Positions 55,196 to 64,000 of a stretch of 64,000 nt of DNA are shown here, piece by piece. A program made the translations under genes and the position numbers. The notes under the pieces are model-generated. The model saw only the letters and a list, made by a program, of their open reading frames with translations, ran no database searches and was not told the origin of the DNA. This DNA comes from Halichondria panicea (lineage: Eukaryota > Porifera > Demospongiae > Suberitida > Halichondriidae), in contig NC_087389.1 in assembly GCF_963675165.1 (NCBI RefSeq), positions 6,420,121 through 6,484,120 on the forward strand. The letters run 5' to 3'. Position 1 is the first letter of the stretch. Each line of letters begins with the position of its first letter.

Positions 55196-58100
55196 ATGGA
55201 AAAGAAAAAGAAAGGTATAATAATAATATTATGCTAGGAATAATTATTATTGTACACTTTTAGATCAAGTCAACTGTTTCTGCGTCCAGTACGTACGTAC
55301 GTACAGTACATATATGTTGACCTTTGACCCCCCACACACAGATGAGGAGGACTATGGTGACTATGTAACGAGGTGTATATGTGAGCTGGAGCATGACGAT
55401 GGCTACATGATAGCGTGTGATGAGTGCGGTGTGTGGCAGCATATAGAGTGCATGCAGGTTGACCCCAAGCACCTCCCTGACAACTACCTCTGTGAGCGAT
55501 GTGAGCCGAGGTGAGCAAGCCGTAACCATGGTTATACAGTGACCTTTTAACCTTTCAAACTGTATTCATTTTTCGACCTTGAAGACTATTAGGTGTTTAG
55601 TCAAAATTGGCAAATATTTTTTCTTCTAAATATGAACTTTGATGGTACCATCACTTCTAAGCTTTCAGAAAATTTGGCCGAAATTAGTTTATCGAACTTT
55701 GATGGTACTATCTCCTTTCAAGCTTTCGAAAAATCGTTAAAATTATAATTCAAGTTATGTCTATCACTGCACTATAACCCTAACCCCTCAGGAGTATTGA
55801 TCGGCGCAGGGCTCGACAGATACAGCTCAAGAAACGTGGTGCTCTCTCTGAGATGGAGAACTCAAGAAGGAGGCGTGACATTGAGGGACGATCCTCCTCC
55901 AGCTCTTTGTTGTCTCCAATACCACTCAGCAGCAGAAAAAAACGAAAGAAGGGAAAAGTATGTCCACCCACTGGGACTAAATACTGTCATCCAATGGATG
56001 GTAGCATCTTTGAACGCTCATAACTTCACTTAAAATGGTCCAATTTCAATGAATTAGTGATTTCTGAAAGCTTAAGAGGAGCTCTTTAAGCATGGGCTAG
56101 GTTACATGAAGGTTGGGGGAAATGTGCAAAATTGAGTCCGATCAAAATGTTAAGCATGTAAGCGCTTAGAAAATCATAAAACGATTGAGATTGGACAACA
56201 GAACTAATGTTATTAATAGCTGATGACATTGATTGTGCTTGTATGCACAGATCCCTGAGCCTGTCAAGATGGACTCATTGAAGCGCACACGTAAGGACAC
56301 GCCCTCCACTCCCGCTACCACCAAGAAGCCAAAGAAGCGTATCGGCAGTAAGCCTCAGCCACGGTCTCGTCTCAACAGCTCTACTGGTAGTATACAAAGC
56401 CTCCTCAATGCTGCTACACTGTTGGAGCAGGGTGATGGGAGAGAGGGAAAACCATCGGGACTCTGGAACACCAACTATAGGTGGGAGCTGGTACAACCAC
56501 TGTATAGCTGGTATATTTAAATGTTTGCAGTTTTAGCATGTATCGCGAACATTTATACCCACGGATTTTTAATATCACATGCATGCTGCAGGGCTGCTAT
56601 TCGGCGAAAATTATATCCTCGAATTTTATTAAACTGTGTACATTTGTTCCCAGAGTGTTCCAAGTGATGACTATTTTTAATCCACACACACATTTACCTC
56701 TTTATAGCCTATTATAGTAAACTTGAAGGCCTAAACTGTTTGTTGACCAGTGTGGGCACTTCCCTGCTAGTGTACCAATATTAAATATTAACTGCCAGTG
56801 TACTTGCAGCCCATGGAGTGATGAGTATGAGACCCTGGCTGAGAACACAGTGAGTGATAGTCTGGGGAGACTGCTGTCTAGTGGAGACCAACTCTCTCAG
56901 CTCAAGTCAGAGGCTGTTGTCTACAGCAGCGTACAGTATCAGGAAGGTATGCTCTCTGTCAGTGTGTGCTAGTAGCGTACAGTATATCGGGTTTTGAATG
57001 CGACGTTCTTTCGATTGCAAATTGCGAGTTTGTTCATAAATCGCAATCGAAAGACACACAATAGAAACGCAATCAATGCTTTGTGTGTGTGTGTGTGTGA
57101 GTGTGTGTGTGTGTGTGTGTGACGTGTGTGTGTAGTGTGTAGGAGTGTGGACGCTGAGTCAGCATTTTCCCTGGTGGAGGTGGCCAGACGGAGGAAAGGT
57201 GTCGTTGCTGACGTCAGCATTCCTGAGGACGAGTTGGTCACAGAGTACAAGGTACACAGTCAGTATATACAGGGATAGCTAAGTTACTTTCAGAGCCTGT
57301 AATTTGTGTTCATATTGTCCAATTTCAAAACTAATTGATGCATTCAATAGCTCTCAGAATTACCTTTCCAATGGTGTGCTTAGATACAAGTTCTGTGATT
57401 GTTCAAAATAAATAGCCTTCAAATTCTGGTGGTGATGTTCGTATTTGTTTGATTATCTGACAGGGGTTAGTGACACTCAAGGCAGATGTGCTGTCAGAGC
57501 TGTCAGTCAAGTCCTTGTGGAGGGAAAGTCCCTGTCCTTTTGTATACCAGTACGACAAGATGGCTGACCTTGAGGTGGTACTAGATGCTCGGGAGGGAGG
57601 CAGCATTGCTCGTTTTATACGCCGATCTTGTTCCCCTAACACAGAGGTAAGGTATCCCTCTCACTCTATTAGTCTCTCCCCCACACTCTAAAGGTATACC
57701 CTCACCCATTAGTCCCCCCACACACCGTAAACGTTCCTGTAATGCTCTCACTATGTTAGTCTCCCCTCCACACTCTAAAGGTTCGGCACTTCTTTGTTGA
57801 GGACAGCCTCCACTTTGGTGTGTACGCCCTCGGTGACCTTTCACCCCAGGAGGAGATCACGCTAGCCTTCGACTTCCAACACGACAAATGGTACACAAGT
57901 GCGAGTCTCCACACGTACACTCATCTGTTTTGTTCTTTATCTCCTCCAGTGATTACCCTATAGAGTGTGCATGTGGACAGGTCAAGAGCGCTTGTCTGAT
58001 CGCCACGACAACACCGTTAAAAGGAGTGGGCGTACCCAAGTCATGTGACATAGAGGAACCAAGGTTCGTTACGATAATATCATCATGTGATCAGTATATA

Positions 58101-60642
58101 ACTTGTTGCCGTGCTCTGATTGGTCAGTTCTGTACGTGTTCGGCAGCGTTCCTACTCCCACCTGTTGGACGAGGACAGTAACTCTAGTTGGACTAGTACG
58201 GCTTCTCAAAGTCGTAAGAGGCGCTCCACACGAGTCACGCCCCTTTCTCCCAAGGCCACACCCCTTTCCCCAAAGCTGAGCAGACCGGTAAGTGTGTGTG
58301 TGTTGTGTGCCGCCCCTCATGTGTGTGCAGGCGAGTCGTGAGGAGAGTAGTGACTCAGAGGGTGAGGGAGGAAAAAGACGAAAGGTCAGAGTTCAATAAA
58401 ATTATGTCTGTACATACAGTAGTAGCTTTGTTGAGCTAACTTTGGTAGATTATTCAATAACCACCGTGTAGCTGGTATATTTCATGGGTAGCAACTTTCA
58501 TGGAATGATTGTTCGATTTAATTTTCGCTGAATACAGCCTTTGCAACATGCTTGGATGCGATATTAAATTCGTGATACATGCTTAATCAGCGAAAACCGC
58601 TAACACATTTATACCCTCGAAAATATACAAGCTATACTATATATTAGGTGTGCTAGATCACATTACATGTGTATCATGTGACCTCTGCATCATGTGACCT
58701 CTGTATCATGTGACCTCTGCATCATGTGACCTCTGTATCATGTGACCTCTGCATCATGTGACCTCTGCATCATGTGACCTCTGTATTAGTCGCTGACTCG
58801 CGAGGAACGCAAAACAGAACAAGTTTGGAAAATGTTTGAGAAGATGGAGGCCAGCGCTCAACGTAAGAGACAGCACTTGGTGTCTGAGGGAAGTGCTGAC
58901 TCAGCGGAGCTTCTCACGTCTCCACTCCTCACACGTCACGCCCACACAGGACGTGATCGCCGCACACCCAGCACAGGGTCACGAAGGGCACACCTACTCA
59001 CCTCGTCAGGAAAACTGTAAATTCATTAACTTAAAATAATTATAAATAGTAAATAAGTTCCCTCAGACGCTTATCAAGTGTGTCGTCATCTGGTGATCCA
59101 TTGTCCCCGACCTTTGACCTCCCCGAGCTGTTCTCCCCACCCACTACCCCTGCACACACCGCCCACATGTTCACGCCCCCACTCCCCACACATTACACAC
59201 CCTCTGTGAACGTCACTCCATACCTTAATCCAAAGTATCTACTTCAAGATCTCGTACTGCCATGGAAAAAAGTGAGTATCATTTATAGCCCTCGTTAATT
59301 AATTAATTTGTCAAAATATCCATTGGATTCCTTGTTAAAAAGCGCTTCTATCTATATGCTGTAGAGCTGTAAGCTAAAAGTTAGCATTTTCCATGTAGAA
59401 GTCTAAGCATAATTTGGCATATTGGGGCAACTTTGGTCGGTTGTGACAATCCTCTGCTGCTTCTGAACATGTTTTATGTTATTGGCCCAACTCAACTAAT
59501 CATGCATCTATACGTGTGTGTACATGTAACTGTCTCCCATGGCAACCATCTGTAGGCATTCCTGCGTAAGTGGGAGTGTGAAAAGTTGGGGGAGGGGGAA
59601 TTCCCTGATCGTTACTCGTACTGGGCGGGATCTGACACGCCCACTCATTATGGTGACATAATGAGGGAGAGAGTGAGAGGATCTCTAAAACACGTGAGAA
59701 ATATAATAAAGTATTCGTATTCTCAATCTGAGACCCACCCCAATGTTAGCTCCACACACATAAAGACGTGATACCTGCTAGTGCATGGCTTATCTCCTAT
59801 GAGACCCCAATGTTAGCTCCACACACATAAAGACGTGATACCTGCTAGTGCATGGCTTATCTCCTATGAGACCCCAGTGTTAGCTCCACACACATAAAGA
59901 CGTGATACCTGCTAGTGCATGGCTTATCTCCTATGAGACCCCAGTGTTAGCTCCACACACATAAAGACGTGATACCTGCTAGTGCATGGCTTATCTCCTA
60001 TAGAGAATGCAGCCCAAAATATCATACATAGATTTAGATTGTACATCCTTAGTGCCCGACTTGTCCTGTTAGCTTCCACCCACTCATGTCCCCCCCCCCC
60101 CCCCCCAGCGATGGCTGATGCAGTACAGTGAAGGCCCTGACAAGGAGAACATGATGATACCATTACTCTCATGTGAGCACTGCTCTGCTCATACACTGAG
60201 GGTCTAGTTTGTGTTCAGAATATTGTTCCACAGAATTCAAGTTTATGGCTGAAAAAATCCTCGAATCCTTAATTAACAGAACATCTTTCAACAGCCATAA
60301 CTTTAGTACCGTTGATTTAATGTCAACGATTTTCTCCGGAAGAGACCTTTCAAATGATGTGTTTCAATCTAAAATTTTGTTGAGGCCATAATTTGTCATT
60401 TTCGTCCTTGGACGATGTGCTAAGTAAGATACAAGTTCTCTAGTTGAATTTCTAACAAAAGCAACGGCTATTTAGCGACCACCTCTACATGTACTGAGTT
60501 CATGTGTGGTGTTTGTTCATCTGTGTTCGTGTGTGTGTTTGTGTAGTACCAGGTAAGAAACAGTTTCTACGGCGATGGGAAGAGGAGACCGTTCCCATGG
60601 CAACCAGTATTGCGGACAACCTGGACACACAGCAAGACGACA

Positions 60643-60692
<50 letters not shown>

Positions 60693-62091
60693 TGATAGCT
60701 TTTTGTAATTATAATTTTTCAATATTAATTTTATTTTAAGCCCCTTGTCTATACAACTCGTCTATACAATATTATTTGCATTTGTGAATAATGAATATCC
60801 CCATGTGCAGGTATGGAGGGTGTGGCCAGTGGGCGTGGCTCTCCATTATTTGATGAGTTCTCTGATGGGGAGGAATTTGAATTACCAACAGGAGAACGAA
60901 GGAGACGAACCAGCCACACCAGGGTCAAAGGTTAGTACTAATTAACGCTAGAATAGTTAGGGTCAAAGGTCAGTAAAAGCCGTGCTGTACTGTATGTATG
61001 ATTTATGTTATATTTTGTGCAGACATGGAACTCAAGGAACGATCGATTTCCCCGCCCACACCCTCACACAGTCCTCACACTCCGCCCACTCACGAATCAC
61101 CACCCACACAGAGCCCACTAGAAGAAATGGAGGCAATAGACGACGAAGAGACAACCTCTCCACTACTTCCACAAGATCACGTTTCACTTTGCAGCGATAT
61201 TTCAGAAGATTCGATTTCTCAAACAGGCCCCAAAACGCCACAAGAAACCACACCCACTTCACCTATGTCACCTGTGGGACCGCTGACTCCGCCCACTTTA
61301 CAACAGTCGACCCCTGACCTTTTATCACCAGCCATTCAACATGTGAATATCAGCGATATATCTAGTGATATGGATGGTTCAATAGGTCAAAGTGCAGAGT
61401 TTGAGGTCACCAAGTCACGTCCACAGACCCCACCCCCTCACACAAGCACAGAGGCACAGCCTGAGAGACAGACGTCAGAGAGCTCTGATGTTGAGTGGGC
61501 GAGAGGGGAAGTGGAGGGGGCGAAGGAGACGTTGGCACACACTCCAATCAAAAGAAAGGTTTGTCTTGCGTTATTTTCTGATTTTGTTAGCTATCTTTGA
61601 GAGACGTAATTTGTGTTCAGATTGTCCAATTTCAAAACTGCTTGGCACTCAATAGCTCTCAGAATTACCGATTTACTACAACTTTTTGTCAATAATGTCT
61701 GCAGATCAACTTGTCTGAGTATCGCAATCGAATCAGAAAGCCGGCAGATAAGAAGTCGTCACTTGAGGCCACGCCCACACCACCCTCACACATCACACCC
61801 TCCACTCACTACCCAACACAACCTGTCGCCATGGTGACAGCGCTACCACATGGCGTCGCTATGGATACAGGGATGAATCTGTCACCAATTGCCATGACAA
61901 CTTGTGTACCAATGACAACTATGGCTCCCGGTATCGCCATGCCAACAGTGAGTGGTCTGCCACAGTTTGAGCCAGTGAGTCCTGATGATAGTGACCACAC
62001 CCCTCCACTAGGAACTATGGAAGGTTCGTTATATGGCCACTGTGTGTGTGGTGTGTGTGTGTGTGTGTGCGTGCGTGTGTGTGCGTGCGTG

Positions 62092-62123
<32 letters not shown>

Positions 62124-62126
62124 CCA

Positions 62127-62214
<88 letters not shown>

Positions 62215-63797
62215 CAGTGTGCGTGCCAGTACTGTACCACGACTCTAATACATTGTAATAATAAGTTATCAAAATGCCATTCCTTGGAGAAATTGAAAGT
62301 TGTGTTTCAGTGTCCTCAATAATTATCTCCCACTTACACTCTCCCGCCCACACACTCTCCACCCACCCGTCCACACTCCCCCTCCCACTTTTTACCCACC
62401 CATACACTTTCCCGCCCACTCACTCTTCCCTGTAGGTCCTGGTAGTGGTGGTGGTCAGCCCTCACAGATGATGATGGTTGGACCACTGATGGGTGGTCAC
62501 CTGATGCCCCCCATCACCACACAACCAACCAGGTACTCTCTCACTAGTACATGTATGAGTGTTATGATGATGACATTGTACAGTCTAGTGGAGGTGGGTG
62601 GTCCACTGCTCATGTCAGGTTATAATCAACAACCTCTTCACGCTCAGCCTCAAGTAGTGTGGCCAGTGGAGGCTTGCAACGACCCTCGTAGAGGTACAGT
62701 GTGTAGTGTGTGATGTGTGTGATGTGTGTGGCCAGTGGAGGGAGGCTTGCAACGACCCTCGTAGAGGTACAGTGTGTAGTGTGTGATGTGTGTGTGTGTG
62801 TGGCCAGTGGAGGGAGGCTTGCAACGACCCTCGTAGAGGTACAGTGTGTAGTGTGTGATGTGTGTGATGTGTGTAGCAGTTGAAGGTAGTTGAACTGTGT
62901 ACTAAACAGTGTCACTTCGTCTCTTGTTTACGTCAACTTAATCATTGTTTTGGCCTACTACTACCGTATAGCACGAAATTTTCGAGGGGCTTAATTTTCG
63001 CGAATTAGAATCCTACACGAAAATTATTCTTTAATTAGAATTACCTGCTATAACACAGAGGAGGCTGGAACCACTTGACCTTAGCCAATTAAGGTCACTA
63101 ATTGGATTTATCCAAACTTCTCTTGCAGACTACTTCAAGCCTAGTTTTTAGTGTCTGTCAGTTTAAAACGTTATTTTTCAAGGGGGGTCAAATTTTATTT
63201 TCGCCAATTTTGCTCAGAAGCAGAGATACAAGTCTCAAAGCCAGCTATGCAGTGACCTCGAGAACAAGCCGCTCATGATATCGAGGCTAGTACAAGAGCA
63301 AGACTTTTGATTGTATCTCTGCTTCTGAGCAAAATTGGCGAAAATAAATTTTGACCCCCCCCCTGAAAAATAACGTTTTAAACTGATAGACACTAAAAAC
63401 TAGGCTTGAGGATAAATCCAATTAGTGACCTTAATTAGCTAAGGTCAAGTGGTTCCAGCCTCCTCTGGCTATAACATGCAAAGATTTAAAGGCGTGGCTT
63501 CTGGTAAGCAGTCATTCCACGAACATTGTGCAACGAAATACTTTTAGAGGCCAATCCACGAAATAATAAGTGCCTTGAAAATTTCGCGCTATACGGTATA
63601 TATATATAATTTTTTATTTCCTCCATTATGCAGTGTCCCTTGGAGAGCGTGGTTTTGTGGAGCCCTACCCACCCTCACATATGACACACCCTCACTATGG
63701 GATGGGGGGAATGGGCTTCCCTCGCCCACCCCACCCCCCTCACGGACAGTACATGCCACGCCCCCCCAGACCACCTGGTGGAGGAGGATATTACTAG
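55196..63797 (+). CDS. KMT2E/SETD5-like: PHD and SET domain protein, KMT2E (MLL5)/SETD5 type
   Basis: Twenty-two exons: 55196-55214, 55342-55510, 55792-55957, 56251-56480, 56810-56946, 57136-57251, 57464-57646, 57781-57890, 57950-58063, 58128-58287, 58331-58384, 58790-59016, 59067-59271, 59556-59693, 60109-60172, 60547-60642, 60811-60930, 61023-61558, 61705-62023, 62436-62532, 62584-62693, 63634-63797; 1177 aa. The PHD finger (about 18-60: [36 protein letters not shown]) is very close to KMT2E. The SET domain (about 255-385) has [18 protein letters not shown] and [15 protein letters not shown], the family's divergent form of the usual NHSC motif, then ITLAFDF and a CACG post-SET-like Cys set. 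[19 protein letters not shown] (exon 12) and [12 protein letters not shown] (exon 19) match conserved KMT2E/SETD5 blocks. A Pro/Gly-rich tail ends GGGGYY. The family is nuclear and acts through chromatin; the vertebrate SET is considered weak or inactive. The tiny first exon is the least certain part. Confidence 0.92.
56502..56640. repeat. Family B element, degraded
   Basis: GTATAGCTGGTATATTTAAA at the left, ATTTATACCCACGG and TATATCCTCGAATTTTATT further in. Same family as 2171-2354. It is in intron 4 of the KMT2E/SETD5-like gene. Confidence 0.45.
56985..57085. repeat. Family D MITE-like element
   Basis: GAATGCGACGTTCTTTCGAT to AACGCAATCAATGC, followed by a (GT)n tract reaching the exon 6 acceptor. 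Confidence 0.5.
58465..58641. repeat. Family B element
   Basis: Left end GTAGCTGGTATATTTCATGG, right end ACATTTATACCCTCGAAAAT. It is in intron 11 of the KMT2E/SETD5-like gene. Confidence 0.55.
58672..58785. repeat. 16-bp tandem repeat next to a splice acceptor
   Basis: Seven direct copies of TCATGTGACCTCTGCA or TCATGTGACCTCTGTA end at CTGTATTAG, the acceptor of exon 12. The repeat also supplies the pyrimidine stretch CCTCTGTATT. Confidence 0.9.
59734..60001. repeat. 67-bp tandem repeat, four copies
   Basis: The unit contains CCCCAATGTTAGCTCCACAC, ATAAAGACGTGATACC and GTGCATGGCTTATCTCCTAT. It occupies most of intron 14. A pure run of C (60090-60106) follows, ending at the exon 15 acceptor. 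Confidence 0.92.
62041..62220. repeat. (GT)n microsatellite in intron 19
   Basis: About 180 bp of GT dinucleotides with GC and CCA interruptions, starting 18 nt after the exon 19 donor. All long frames through it are artefacts. Confidence 0.95.
62660..62875. repeat. Tandem triplication including the 3' end and donor of exon 21
   Basis: GGCCAGTGGAGG...GCTTGCAACGACCCTCGTAG + AGGTACAGTGTGTAG recurs three times at about 62660, 62730 and 62801. The first copy holds the actual end of exon 21 and its GTACAG donor; the other two are equivalent donor sites in the intron. Confidence 0.9.
62965..63597. repeat. Palindromic element nested inside a second inverted-repeat element
   Basis: Outer ends CCGTATAGCACGAAATTTTC (62964) and GAAAATTTCGCGCTATACGG (about 63577-63596) form family C inverted repeats. 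Between them, about 63056-63245 and 63287-63468 are inverted copies of roughly 180 bp, starting AGAGGAGGCTGGAACCACTT and ending AAGTGGTTCCAGCCTCCTCT. They share GACCTTAGCCAATTAAGGTC-type and TCTGCTTCTGAGCAAAATTG blocks. The central spacer contains ACCTCGAGAACAAGCCG...ATATCGAGGCTAG. It fills the last intron of the KMT2E/SETD5-like gene. Confidence 0.85.
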
Positions 63798-64000
63798 TCA
63801 CTGACTTTATTAGTTTAAATGTTACAATTTCTGTGTGTACTATAAATAATCATGTGCTGTTTTCGATATAAAAATTCAATATTATTATAACAATCAATTC
63901 ATGCATGTGTCATGCAGTTGATAATATTAATAGCTATCGTACAGCGGGTAATTTTCGTGGTGTATATTTCGTGGGCAAGCTGACCTCCACGAAATTTTAA
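63798..64000. other. 3' flank with a family A MITE cut by the window end
   Basis: After the stop codon the sequence is AT-rich. From about 63938 (GTACAGCGGGTAATTTTCGT) a family A element runs off the end with GGGCAAGCTGACCTCCACG. No further gene is visible. Confidence 0.6.

Noticed and set aside
55314-55341. Start of the KMT2E/SETD5-like gene at an upstream ATG fused to the PHD exon
   Set aside because: The stretch before 55342 reads as intron with a CACACACAG acceptor; the short first exon at 55196 gives the matching phase.
61711-62322. Apparent 203-residue continuation of the KMT2E/SETD5-like exon
   Set aside because: After 62023 the frame runs into a GT microsatellite; the GTTCGT donor and exon at 62436 keep the phase and the protein composition.

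Overview
The window is animal genomic DNA. It has intron-rich genes with short GT-AG introns and typical metazoan families: a forkhead factor, an ariadne-type RBR ligase, an MLL5-type chromatin protein, Ig/sushi and dermatopontin proteins, and an LRRC8-type channel. The compact layout (gene gaps of about 0.3-0.4 kb), very many (CA)n tracts inside introns, and the style of the giant extracellular protein suggest a non-bilaterian animal, most likely a demosponge. That identification is inference; no species marker is present. All exon models below were built by hand from GT/GC-AG sites and phase continuity. For every intact gene the summed coding length is a multiple of three.

Layout. 471-4678 (+): FOXN2/3-like forkhead factor, 411 aa. 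5076-8780 (+): ARIH2-like E3 ligase, 481 aa, 15 exons. 9203-13674 (+): signal-peptide protein with a sushi module and three Ig modules and a hydrophobic C-terminus (GPI-type or tail anchor), 656 aa. 14127-16096 (+): PH-domain adaptor-like protein, 296 aa. 16883-33882 (-): giant secreted protein of 3443 aa, 18 exons, with dermatopontin-like, sushi, EGF-like and many repeated beta-sandwich-like modules. 34175-47278 (+): three tandem copies of an LRRC8/pannexin-like channel gene. The first two are decayed; the third (678 aa) is intact and carries a C-terminal region that is not LRR. Retroelement remnants and nested inverted-repeat elements fill 40.0-44.0 kb. 47.3-55.2 kb is gene-poor and dominated by a 4.5-kb foldback-like element holding a 43-bp satellite. 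55196-63797 (+): KMT2E/SETD5-like protein, 1177 aa, 22 exons.

The genes do not form a pathway. Three are nuclear or signalling regulators (FOXN, ARIH2, KMT2E/SETD5-like), two are extracellular or surface proteins, one is a PH adaptor and one is a channel. The giant secreted gene and channel copy 1 are head-to-head across 292 bp with an NRF1-type palindrome. The PH gene and the giant gene converge.

Most notable non-gene content: (i) a family of tiny terminal-inverted-repeat elements starting TAGCCTCGA, from 14 bp to about 0.9 kb, each flanked by a 9-bp target duplication, one with an empty site preserved in paralogous promoters; (ii) the foldback-like element with one arm expanded to about 45 repeat units; (iii) several MITE families placed in introns; (iv) a palindromic element nested inside another in the last KMT2E/SETD5 intron.
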